The notes below the pieces were generated by a model that saw only the letters and a list, made by a program, of their open reading frames with translations, had not been told where the DNA came from and made no database searches. The translations under genes and the position numbers were made by a program. From assembly GCF_902362185.1 (NCBI RefSeq), contig NC_044504.1:31831841-31895840 (forward strand): DNA of 64,000 nucleotides. Direction: 5' to 3'. Below, piece after piece: positions 36,315 to 47,549 of the stretch. Each line of letters begins with the position of its first letter. Within the stretch, counting starts at the first letter, position 1. The DNA comes from Chanos chanos (taxonomy: Eukaryota; Chordata; Actinopteri; Gonorynchiformes; Chanidae).

Positions 36315-37099
36315 ATGACTACCACCACTATGGGCATGGGCAGGGTAAGCTTCGTTATGACGAAGATTAATTTCTCGTATTGACGGACTAATCAATCTTG
36401 CTGACATTTTGAGATGAAAGGTCTTATTCTGTTTGTTTTCTGTATTTTTTTTACAGATTGTCTTCTATGAAGACAGAAACTTCCAGGGTCGCTCATACGA
36501 ATGTATGAGTGACTGCGCTGACATGTCCTCCTACATGAGCCGCTGCCACTCCTGCAGGGTGGAGAGCGGCTGCTTTATGGTCTACGACCGTCCAAACTAC
36601 ATGGGTAATCAGTACTTCATGAGGAGGGGAGAGTATGCTGATTACATGAGTATGTTTGGATGGAATAACTGCATCAGGTCCTGCCGTATGATCCCTATGG
36701 TAAGGTCATCATTATAATTTGCATGAAATTTTTGGGCTAAATTTGGTCTAACTGTGTTGGTATGATTGTGAATCATAAAATGTGACAACTAATACAATGT
36801 GTATACTTGCTCCTGAACAGCACAGGGGATCCTACAGAATGAGGATCTACGAGAGGGAGAACTTCGGTGGTCAGATGTATGAGCTGATGGACGACTGTGA
36901 CTCCATCATGGACCGTTACCGCATGTCCAACTGCATGTCCTGCCACGTGATGGACGGCCACTGGCTCATGTATGAGCAGCCCCACTACAGAGGCAGGATG
37001 TATTACTTTGGGCCTGGAGAGTACAGAAACTTCAGTAACATGGGATTCAGCAACATGAGATTCATGAGCATGAGGCGTATCATGGATTCTTGGTATTAG
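36315..37099 (+). CDS. crygm2: Gamma-crystallin M2-like with extended N-terminus (gene 7)
   Basis: Met-rich lens protein. Exons are 36315-36344, 36457-36699 and 36821-37099. Exon 1 has three in-frame ATGs: the first gives [10 protein letters not shown] (183 residues in all), the others (36330, 36336) give MGMGR or the standard MGR. I chose the first, which has A at -3, but this is not certain. Exon 2 begins [16 protein letters not shown] (Val where the other intact Met-rich genes except 11 have Ile) and otherwise matches genes 3-5 in protein. Exon 3 has [19 protein letters not shown] and a private end MDSWY with an extra tryptophan. The 5' UTR holds repeated AGCAGCAGTACC words. An ATG at 36253 opens a 21-codon frame that overlaps the main start, but it sits at or before the expected cap site. 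AATAAA is at 37205-37210, with ATTAAA at 37141. Confidence 0.9.
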
Positions 37100-37214
37100 A
37101 AAAACATTGGCCCTAATGATTGAAAGAAAAGAGAACTTTCATTAAAGAATTTTGTTTAAATTGGAAAATTATGTTACTGCCTATGTTCTTTCAAATGTAG
37201 GAGAAATAAAGTTC

Positions 37215-39600
37215 ATTTATTTTCATTAATCACAGTGTCATCGCATTTGTCATTCGGGGCTGGAATTTGTAGAAAACATTAATGCTCTAATGGGAAAGAC
37301 AACAGAATCCTTTTCTCCTAACCTACTATCTGATTAAGTTCCAACCAGATGACTAAGAGTTGCAGTGCAAACAGAGCTAAAAAGACCACTCAGCTTGCTT
37401 AATTTCTTCATGATGCTACACAGCTCATAATGTAAAAAGACATGGTTAAAATACAGGTTTCATACACAATGGATGATGTATAAGCAATGCTGATGAGAAA
37501 AGACATGGTTAAAGTACAGGTTTCACATATAATGGATGATGTGTAGACAATGCCAAACACATCTAAGTTCAAGTGACACTGATAAAGATAACACCATGAC
37601 TTTAACTTAAAACTGTCTGACAAGCAGATCATGTATAGTTTATGTGACCAAGGGATTCGTTCTTTGCCTTCATATAGGCCCACATGAAATTGCTCTCCTA
37701 TCCCTAAATAATTTGATTAGTTTACAGAATTTTTAAGTACAACTGGACAATGGGACAAGAGCACAGAGCAGCTTCTTCTGTGTTTGTGATCACTACATGG
37801 ACTTGTAATTTATCTGTTACTGATATTACTTGAGGATTTTGCCATCCTACTATTGTGAGAATGTTCTCATATGAACCATCACCATTAAAACAAGCATTAA
37901 AATGATATAGGTGTAGCATGTACCTCTATGTTATGTCATAGCAGAACGAACACATTTTGTGACCTGACTATGGCCCTCTTAAATATGACAGATATGATTT
38001 TTTTTCAGCATTTGTATTTGCAATGTATATGATATATAATGACACATAGTGACATAAATACTACAGTTACAGTAATAAACATACTGTGAAACAGTGCTAG
38101 GTAATGAGCAAATTATGTAATCATGTCTTAATAAGAAAATCTGTGGAAAATAGCATTGTTCCTTCACTTGTCATGTTTGTTTTGTACAAATGGGAGGCCT
38201 CTTTAAAAGGCTTCACATTTTTCTGTAAGTCTGCAGATTACAGCAAATAATTATGCCTGGAGTCATCGCGAATTTAAAGACTAAAGGCTTGAACATTAGA
38301 ATAATATTTGTTTCCTTGAAATGATCCACACTCCCTAATTATATTAATTTGCCCAGAGTACACATTTGCCTCTATGTACGCATTCATAAAAAATAAGTAG
38401 ATTATATCAAGAATGCCTGTTGTGAACATTTTTTAATTCATAAATGATTTTCTACTGCATATATCTTTTATGCATATAGTGTTGTAACATTAAAGTGCTT
38501 GTTATTATTACTTTTATCAAAGCTGGAGACTTTGTTCATGTATCAAAATATTATCTTTGTACAAAATTAAATAATAAAAGAAAGATTGCCCTATGAGACT
38601 GATGTACTACATGTGATGTCAAGGAATTTTACTTACACTCTTAAGATCTTTTGAAAGCTTTGGAACAAAAAAGATAATTGTGTGAACAGTTCAACACCAA
38701 GCAACACCCCTATAGGTTACGGCACCCCATGAGTTTTTTTAAGTTTATTTGTTTGTTTGTTTAATCTTGTTCAAGTTTAATTAATACTGAGTTTTCTATA
38801 TCATGCCACCTTTTATCACTGTGTCTTCAATGAAACCTGGTTCAAGCCGGGTTGTAATGCTCCTGATTGAAACTTAATTTAAAAAAATAGAGGTCATTCT
38901 TAAGTTGCAGTAGAGTGATTACGTCATCAGCCATTTTTGTCATTATTTTTCACCACTATTGTGAAAACCAACGTATACCAACTCTGTCAATCTGGTTAAG
39001 GGAATGAAACACCCATAAAATATATATAAATATACATTTAAACAATATTTTTTTCATTCTGAGATTAACATAGAGTGTGCAGTAGTGTTACAAGTAGAAA
39101 TACTGCAAATTTCAGATATTAACCTATTCCCACTGATTTCTGCTGTGAAGAAGAAAAAACAAAAACAAAAAAAAACAAATCCACTGACCAAGCAAATATA
39201 ATGCTGAATGTCATCCACATTTTTTATTTACTCAACTGTGTCAATTTGATTTGTATTTCTTTTTAATAAAACCAAAACCGTAATTATCATTATTATTATT
39301 ACTTTATTATTATTTTCTTTATTATTTTTCCTCTTTGCGTTCAATGTGACAATTTTAAACATTTACATGGTGTATGTTACAGTCCCTGAAAAAAGGAACA
39401 CCACAGCAAAATTTTTGTGCTCTGGTATCTCATTCTCTCTTACACTGGCGTACTGGGTATAACGCCTGCTGTAAGAAGAGAATAAATGGTTGCCAACACA
39501 GCTTCTTTTAGAGCAGAATATTCTCATTTTCTCTCACACCAGACTCAATAATAACCATTCCGTGTTCCCAGTAACAAACTGTAGAACTCACAAAGGCATG
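37215..39600. other. Intergenic, no gene seen
   Basis: AT-rich. It includes a direct near-repeat of about 65 bp at 37434-37545 (GACATGGTTAAA.TACAGGTTTCA...ATGGATGATGT). No exon-like sequence. Confidence 0.5.
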
Positions 39601-39602
39601 CA

Positions 39603-39664
39603 GCTGACTAAGGCTTTTCATACAATAGGAGCAGATTCCTTGCGTGTCACATCAAGTATAAAAA
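39603..39664 (+). promoter_or_regulatory. Gene 8 promoter: half-MARE, SOX-like, TATA
   Basis: A perfect Maf half-site GCTGAC is at 39603-39608, ACAATAGG at 39622-39629 and TATAAAAA at 39657-39664. The rest of the promoter is unlike genes 1-7, yet the GCTG-to-TATA spacing (54 bp) is kept. Confidence 0.65.
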
Positions 39665-39712
39665 AGGCAGCAGACTGTCCTAGTGACAGCAAAGCTCAAC
39701 ATAACTGTAAAC

Positions 39713-41174
39713 ATGCACGGAAAGGTAAGCTGAGATATGGAAAATTTAAAAAAAAAATTAATTTAGTGTTCCCTGCAACAATTCACTACTGTGCCAAAGT
39801 CTATTGATTCAAATAATATTCATATTTAGAACCACAATATTAGGAAATTAGTCGTGGAAATGAATTCTCTGTCGGTAATTGTCAATTTTCTTTCTTTCTT
39901 TTTTTTTATTATTTTCTTGACTGTGTCTTCACCAGATCATCTTTTACGAGGAGAGGAACTTCCAGGGTCGCTCATACGAATGTATGAGTGACTGCGCTGA
40001 CATGTCCTCCTACATGAGCCGCTGCCATTCCTGCAGGGTGGAGAGCGGCTGCTTTATGGTCTACGACCGTCCAAACTACATGGGTAATCAGTACTTCATG
40101 AGGAGGGGCGAGTATGCTGACTACATGAGTATGTTTGGATGGAATAACTGCATCAGGTCCTGCCGTATGATCCCTATGGTAAGATCATCATTATAATTTG
40201 CGTGTGCTTTTTCTCTGGATTTGGTCTAACTGTGTTGGTATCAATGTGGAGCGCATTCTCACAGGGATTTGTGCTATTTGTACAAATGTCAGTTTTACTC
40301 CTGGGCTCAAATACTCGTCGCTTGGAACTCACTATCACGATCCTGGCACAAAATGTTCGCAACTCCCCCAGTTGCTGATTTGCCAGCTTCCGGAGGTTAG
40401 CATCTTACATAATTAGCATATTAGCATCTTAGCACATTCTGTTAGCATCTTACCTAGTTAGCATTCATGATCACTTTATACAGTAGAGAATCACAGAAAA
40501 CATCAAATGAATTACTTCTGTATTTAGAAAAAGAATACAACTAAGCTTATTTGACTAGGCATTCAGAAAGGTCAATGCTTAATGTCTATCTGTTAACCCG
40601 ATGACTTTATCCTCGTCCTTATCATGAAAAATTATTTTGACGCGTCTCTGTACAGTTTGTTTTGCCAACTTCATACCTCCCTGACAGAAGAAGTGGATGG
40701 CGGATTAATGCGAACTGTTAATAAACTCACCCCACCAAAGGTTTATATTGTGATAGTGAGTTCCAAGCGGCGAGTTTTTGTGCCCAGGAGTAAAAATCGA
40801 CATTCCTACAAATGGTGTAAATCCCTGTGAGACTCGGTTACAATGTGAGTAATAAAATGTGACAACTAATACAATGTGTATATGCTCCTCAACAGCACAG
40901 GGGATCCTACAGAATGAGGATCTATGAGAGGGAGAACTTCGGAGGCCAGATGTATGAGCTGATGGACGACTGTGACTCCATCATGGACCGCTGCCATATG
41001 TCCAACTGCATGTCCTGCAATGTGATGGATGGTCACTGGCTCATGTATGAGCAGCCCCACTACAGAGGCAGGATGTATTACTTCAGGCCTGGAGAGTACA
41101 GGAACTTCAGCAACATGGGATTCAGCAACATGAGGTTCATGAGTATGAGGCGCATCATGGATTCCTACTTCTAG
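39713..41174 (+). CDS. crygm2: Gamma-crystallin M2-like (gene 8)
   Basis: Met-rich lens protein of 177 residues beginning Met-His-Gly-Lys, a start unlike the other genes. Exons are 39713-39724, 39936-40178 and 40896-41174. Exon 2 has [14 protein letters not shown], with Glu replacing the conserved Asp of FYEDRNF. Exon 3 has [19 protein letters not shown], where Cys-His replace the Tyr-Arg of its relatives, adding a cysteine. Intron 2 is 717 bp because a 592-bp inverted-repeat element (40249-40840) entered the about 120-bp intron seen in genes 3-5 and 7. The splice sites are untouched. AATAAA is at 41205-41210. Reading frame and splice sites look intact. The two substitutions at normally fixed positions suggest relaxed or altered function. 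Confidence 0.9.
40249..40840. mobile_element. 592-bp MITE in intron 2 of gene 8
   Basis: About 90-bp terminal inverted repeats (40249-40338 and 40750-40840) share TCACAGGGATTT, TTTTACTCCTGGG and GCTTGGAACTCACTATCAC on opposite strands with scattered mismatches. A 7-bp target duplication CAATGTG flanks it (40242-40248 and 40841-40847), or 8 bp with one mismatch, which fits a hAT-type origin. The centre has GTTAGCATCTTA-like repeats and no coding capacity. Genes 3, 4, 5 and 7 show the empty site in the same intron. Confidence 0.82.
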
Positions 41175-41312
41175 ATGTATTCTTTCTGCTGAAAAAATAG
41201 TTTTAATAAACTTTTTTTTTTAATCTTAAAAACAAAAACCTCATTTTTTTATTTCTTGGTAGAGCCACTGTTCATTTTTCATATACTTTTGAACTGCAGT
41301 GTAATTTAACAA

Positions 41313-41600
41313 TGGGCAGCCTGTGGCCTAGAGGTTAGGGAATCGGGTTTGTGGCTTGGGTCACCGGTTCAATTCCCAGGACCAGCAGGAAATGTCCATG
41401 GCTGAAGTGTCCTTGAGCAAGACACCTAACCCACAACTGCTCCCCGGGCACAGGTTTGCTGCCCACTGCTGTTGTGCTTGGTGTGTGTGTGTTCACTACC
41501 GGTGTGTGACGATAGGTTAAATGCAGAGGATAAATTCACTGCTCACTGTCCACAGTGTGTGTGGGCAATCATGGGATTCTATTCTATCATGGGATTCTAC
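41313..41600 (+). mobile_element. tRNA-derived SINE
   Basis: It has RNA polymerase III boxes: box A TGGCCTAGAGG and box B GGTTCAATTCC about 45 bp later. TGTCCTTGAGCAAGACACC and ACTGCTCCCCGGGC follow, as in a widespread teleost SINE. The tail includes GTTAAATGCAGAGGATAAATT and a doubled ATCATGGGATTCTA. It lies just past gene 8. Confidence 0.8.
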
Positions 41601-41609
41601 AATGCAAGT

Positions 41610-44600
41610 AACAACAAGAATAGGGCAGTAGCTCAGCTCTCCATATCACTGAGAGGTGGCATTTAAAACCAACTTAAACACCATCATCAATCCTATAAGA
41701 TGGCTTCAGTATTATATTTTGGATTTGAACAATTCAGTTATAGGGCTGTCAATAACACCCTAATGACTTGTGAGTTATGAGACAGTTTCATTCAGACAGT
41801 TGCATTCAATGTCAATTGTTTAAGATAGTGAAAGAAAGAAAAGTTTAAACGATCCCCAGATGATAAGACAAGTACTGCACAATTAACTGGTAAATTGTAT
41901 TCTGTACTCGGCTCTATACATTTTCATTTCCATCCTTAAAAGTTCTCTAGACCTAATGAGAAAAATCTCTAGAACCTGATGCTGCCACCAGCATGCCTAA
42001 CAGAGACTGAACCCTTTGGGCGATATCAAGAGACAGATTGTCATGCTGACGCACAAAGGGCACTTATTGCCCAGCAGAATCCAACAATACAACAATCGTG
42101 TTTTTATGTAAATATTGTTTCCTCACCTTGAGGAGTGGTTCTCACCACTGTAGAGTAGTACTGTTGAGATCATGGTCTTTCTTTTCATTTGAAGCTGCAA
42201 AAATTCTCAACGATTAAGTAGTGTCCTTGGACCGTACAATCCTCTTCAAATAGAAAAATGGCTTCTAACAGATTGAATTGAACATGTCAAATGTTACTGT
42301 AAGCCCACATGATATATTATATATTGAGGTTTGTCCACATCTCAATATTTGATATCTCTTTCATGGGGTCAGAACACAAATTTATAAGAGCGATACATGA
42401 AGCACTATTCTTATCAAGTGCTTTGTTTTTGTAGAATCTGTCAATGGGCAAAGCAATAACGACTGAAAACTTACAGCGCACCATTTTTAAAGAAAATCTT
42501 GACTAGAAACCAAACAACAACTTCCTATTACTTGAGTCTCCCAACAGCTTAATTAAGAAGATATGACTACAAAATTAAACATTAAAGAACATTATTGTTT
42601 GCCGGACTCATGTAACAAAATTGTCAGGCAGTATTATTTTTCTTCTGATTAAAAGATGTCACCATAGGAAACCCACTCTGACATTTACCATTATCTGATA
42701 AATACAGGGTGCACTTGAAAGCATAATATTGAGACTGACCAAGATCATGTTAAAAGAGATGCTTTCTTTCTATACCTTACATCATCATAAAGAATATTCA
42801 AGCAAAAAAGAGCCTTTGGCTAAACAGTTTAGTTAATCAGTTTTAAGTAATTAATAATCGGAATTGGTCTGGTGTTCTCGCAGTAATTCCCGCGAGTTAG
42901 CGAGCTTGGTAACAACATTACACATTACATTTAGTTGTCCAGAACAAACACTCATACAGTGCAGTATGGTTTTGTTCACACCCACGAAGTTTGCGAGCCC
43001 CTGACTGGTGCAGAATTGCATGAATCGTTTAGTGCAACGATATGTGTACTTTACATCTCCAGAGGATGACTGAGGTAGCAGACTGCATTTGTTTTATCGG
43101 CGAATTGTATGAAATTTAGCTACTTGGTTTTACTTAATCCTGTAAATAAATTCGAGAAAACTTCAATGATCAAGCTACTCTTTGACTCCCCTGAAATCAT
43201 TGGGAATTACCGATTATTCCCGATTTTTTGTCGCGAGAAGGAAAGGCGCAGTGCTGACTATATCTTACGTGATACGACTGGTTATCCGTAAATGTGTTTT
43301 GTGGTTCTGAATAAGTTGAGAAACAGTTAGTAGCGACTTTCGTTAAATTCAACCGCAAGTATTTAGAGTTTGCACGAGCGTACGGAGCTGCTCATTCGAG
43401 CTGACGCTTCCACGTCAGCGTCCCCCAAAAAAGCGAGCACAAACGCTTGAGGTCGTTTCAGGGCCAGTCGCTTCAGCTTTGCGCGGGGCACGGACGCTAG
43501 GAGAAGCAACGTGAAGCACAAACTCTTTTCCTGTCATTGGTGAGAAATATCTCTATTTATGATATTTGTCGTAATTGGATATATTTATTTTCTACGCAAT
43601 GCGTGGCTGATGTGTTCTTGTAATTCTCCAAGTAAGTTTTTTTTACTGTCATCCTTGACACTTGCTCTTTTAGAATACTGAGCTACTCTCTGTTGTATTA
43701 CGTTCTCGTATATCCTGTGTGTATTTCAAATAAGTGTTTTATTTCCCAGATGTGTAGTTACCCTACAAATCTGAATATCAACAGTAGTTCTGAACTTTTT
43801 CACTGGCTGCAACAGTTACACCTACTTTGCATCAATGATGACTAGGCACCTCTATTTGATTATTTTGAGTATAACCATGGTGTCTCTCAGTGTTAATTAT
43901 GGTCTCTGGATTATAACTGTTCTACAGAGCTGCTTGTGCCATTTGAGGTAGTCTATGATATTGTCCCAATAAACCCTGTAATCGTTAATTTGCCATCTTT
44001 TGTGTTGTGCTGCACTTTAGCACAACACAAAAGGTCATTGCATACTCACACAGAGAGAAAGAATCTGTCAAGAGTCCCTGACCTGGGTCTCATAGTTGAA
44101 ATTTCATTTCATGGCGTGTGGATATTTGAATTGCCATTACGCTAGAGGACTGCTGATGCACTAAATGGATATCTGAGTGTCATGAATTAACCAAACTAAC
44201 CAAGAGCTAACCACATATTAATCAAAACTGTTGGTATACACACACAGTATTTTATAACATTTTTCCTCATAGCTGCTGAAAAATCTTGGTGTACCCAATT
44301 AGGGCACACCCCTTTCACTTAATTTTCCATGTAGATAGTTCAAATGGATTAGCAGTTTTTAAAATTGAATTAAACCGGCTTGATCATTTGCTCTGCTTAT
44401 TAGCTTCAAACTTTGCAGGATAAGAAAGTGTGATAAGATAAGTTTGAGGGTTAAAATTTCATCTACAAGGAACAGAACTTAACTTGCTTTACGCTGGTGG
44501 ATAATTTGAGTTTTTTGTTGGAATCATGTGCTCAAAAATTGTGAAGAATTGTTTTATGCCTAGATTGCAATTTATACGCCCAAATTTGTGGTCATTTTTT

Positions 44601-44960
44601 AATTCCAGCTGACAGGATTAAAAATATAAGTATACAAAAACAGTTTTGAGTGAAAACAGCACACAGTAGTAATATACAGTAATATACAAAAAACAAATGA
44701 ATAACACAGGTGGTCGAGAAACCAGAGAGTACTGTACTATTTTGACCCAACTGTTTTCTTCATTCGCCTGACACACACACACACACACACAAAAACATTG
44801 AGCGTCCTATGTTCATTCTGCTGTATGAGAGGCACAAGAATTTTCTCCTCTGCTTTTGAATGGAACAATATACTCATGGGCCTCAACTCAGAAAAGTTTG
44901 AAATGGCAAATAACTCTTTAGAGGCCACTTTGAATTGTACTGTATAGACTGGCTGCTATG
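41610..44960. other. Intergenic with one GC/CpG-richer patch
   Basis: Mostly AT-rich without genes. 43325-43530 is distinctly richer in GC and CpG (for example GCTGACGCTTCCACGTCAGCGTC, TTGCGCGGGGCACGGACGC) than anything around it. No exon or known repeat was recognised there. A short CA run is at 44771-44792. Confidence 0.5.
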
Positions 44961-44966
44961 TTATGT

Positions 44967-45030
44967 TGCTCAGTCAGGATTTTACACAATAGGCACACAT
45001 GTTCTTTGGTCGTCAGGTCAAGTATAAAAG
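44967..45030 (+). promoter_or_regulatory. Intact-looking promoter of pseudogene 9
   Basis: TGCTCAGTCAGGA is at 44967-44979, ACAATAGG at 44986-44993 and TATAAAAG at 45023-45030, all at the spacing of the intact genes. Confidence 0.68.
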
Positions 45031-45087
45031 AGAGAGGTCAGTATAGAAACTGTGCAATCCTGAGACAGATTGACAGCCATTACAGCC

Positions 45088-47514
45088 ATGGGCAAAGTAA
45101 GTGACATTTCATTCTAAACACACAATTTATCTTTTTAATGCATAAAACTCATTACCCCACCGTAGGCCATGAGTTTCATTACTGCAGCTTGATGTTCAGT
45201 AACACTTTGTGTTTTCAGATCATCTTTTACGAGGATAAGAACTTCCAGGGTCTCTCTTATGAATGCAGTAGTGACTGCTCAGAGTTGACCACTTAACTGA
45301 GCCACAGCCGCTCTTGCAGAATGGAGAGTGGCTGTTTCATGTTGCATGACCATTCAAACTACATGGGAACCCAGTACTTTGCGAGGAGGGGTGAGTATTC
45401 TGACTATATGCGAATGGGCATGAGTGAATGCATCAGGTCCTGTTGTATGATTTCCATGTAAACAATTTTTATTCCTTTTCATCTGAACACTGACATTTGG
45501 TATTGAACAGTTAATTACTTTTGCATGGTTTTGTGACACAGTTTGGTTTCAGTAGTGAAACTCTTCAGCTGTTTTCACAGTGCTCTTAAAACAATAGAAA
45601 TGATTATGGCAGCATGCAGTTATAGCATTTCTGTTCATATAGAGACAATTAAGTTGAATACAGACTGGTAAATTTTATTTATAGATTTAAAGAGAAATCA
45701 TTTGTGAAAGGTGACTGGTTGGGTGGAAATTAGACTGGCTTCCAAGTTTGAATGTCAGTGGCACCACCTTATAGCACTGATGAGTCGCCTGCATAGTTGC
45801 AGGCAAATTCATGAAAATACCATGGTTCTCCACTTGTTCTATTCCTCTTTGAGACACTTCTACACTGTCAGAAGAAAATAGGCACTGGTTACCAGAGCAT
45901 TTGTGAGCTGAACACATTGGGTGTTGGTAGAGGGATTGTGCAGGGAATTGGATATGTAGGTGTGAAAAGCAGTGGGTGAAATATCATTTGTGAATGTTCT
46001 TCTTGGCCAGATCACTCTTCGCAGCCAAAATGACAGTGAATGATAGTGAACATTTTATGGTCTAACAACCTAATATCAAATAGTTAACAGTATATTCGTT
46101 AAGTGTAAATAAACGAATGAAAGGCCCACACACACCCTCCCATACCAAGAGAAAGAAAGCACTGATGGGTCAACAAACTAATACCAAACATTTCACCATA
46201 TATCATGCAAATATAATAGAATGATTACAGCTATCAGTCTAAGCAATAATAGTAGTAATAATGATAGACAAGAAGATTCTTACTACAGCAAAACAGAATC
46301 AGTCCAAGTGCAGGTGATAGCATAGATAAGAATTATTTAAGGACAACCCTTTAAGGATTGATTTTTAAAAAAAAAAAAAAGAATTTATAAGTGGATATAG
46401 TTCATTCTGATGGTTATTTTGACTTTTCAAAAAACAAGAAAAGTCTAATAAGATAAAATAATATTGTACTTTATTTATTCTTGAGGGGAAATTCTAGCAG
46501 CTGCGATAGCAGTAACATGCAAAAAAATATTTTTACCACAGTTCTATTCTCACAGCTCCAGTTTATCAAGGACAAACAAGGACATTTCCATATTAAAATA
46601 TTTCATGGTTTATCATATTGAGCCAATGACATTAAAAGTTACATGTACTGAATCTGTCTTTATAGGTTAGGAGACTCATTATCATATTGTTATTTCTACC
46701 CGGATTGGTAATGATAACTTCAAATCAAATGTAAATCAATCAGCAGGAAATCATAAGAAAGCCCCCAGATTTTCTTTTAAATACTTTTTTGCTAGCTTGA
46801 AACTTAGTCATGTGCCACAGGCCGGTTCAGAATACATGTTGGCATTTATTTGAAGACAAATTCTACCAGTTAAAATGTAAAAAGCTTAGAATTCACATAC
46901 ACATTTAAATGTTTCAGATTAAATGTGTATGACAAAGGTCTGCAGAAATGTCATGATACCTATGAAATGCTGACAAAGTGGAAAACTAAACAATGCTAAG
47001 AATAAGCAATGAGGTCACTTTCAATAAACACATTCATCTACCAAGAAAGATTATTTTAAAAGTAGATTCTAAAAGTCTGGTGTCCCTCTGTGATTCCTGC
47101 AGATTATTTTAAACTGAATTTAATACAAGTGTTGCTCCACCACCATTCTGAATATATAGATTAGTATAGTTGCAGGATCAGTGTTATCAGATGTTCAAAT
47201 GTGATTAATAATCATCATTTTGTGTCAATCAACAGCACAGAGGTGCCTTCAGAATGAGGATCTATGAAATAGAGAGTTTTGGAGGTCAGATGTATGAGCT
47301 GATGGACGACTGTGACTCCATCATGGACCGCGACCGCATGTCCAACTGTATGTCCGGCCATGTGATGGACGGCCACTGGCTCATGTATTAGCAGCCCCAC
47401 TACAGAGGCAGGATGTATTACTTCAGGCCTGGAGAGTACAGAAGCTTCAGTAACATGGGATACAGCAGCATGAGGTTCATGAGTATGAGGCGCATCACAG
47501 ACTCCTATTATTAG
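45088..47514 (+). pseudogene. Gamma-crystallin M-type pseudogene (gene 9)
   Basis: All three exons are present. Exon 1 is 45088-45096 (Met-Gly-Lys), exon 2 45219-45458 and exon 3 47236-47514. Exon 2 has an in-frame TAA (within LTT-stop-LSH, in place of the Tyr of SSYLSR). Exon 3 has a TAG (within HWLMY-stop-QPHY, in place of Glu). The exon 2 donor has lost a G (ATGTAAAC instead of ATGGTAAG). Intron 2 is expanded to about 1.8 kb. Exon 2 is one codon shorter than usual. Key residues have also drifted: SHSRSC for SRCHSC, and SGHVMDG for SCHVMDG. AATAAA is at 47543-47548. The protein would have been a Met-rich gamma-M crystallin. Two stops plus a damaged splice site make function unlikely, although the promoter and 3' part look well kept. 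Confidence 0.9.
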
Positions 47515-47549
47515 GTATTGTATGGAGGAAAAGTGAAGATCTAATAAAA

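Noticed and set aside
36253-36318. Upstream ORF as a separate gene 7 peptide
   Set aside because: It begins at or before the predicted cap site and is made of a short repeat. Kept only as a possible regulatory note.
1119-40196. ORFs beginning MSDC... as independent ~66-70 residue proteins
   Set aside because: They are exon 2 read from an internal Met and running into intron 2. True reading starts in the separate first exon.
41320-41400. A tRNA gene
   Set aside because: Box A and B are present, but the rest does not fold as a tRNA and continues as a known-style SINE body.
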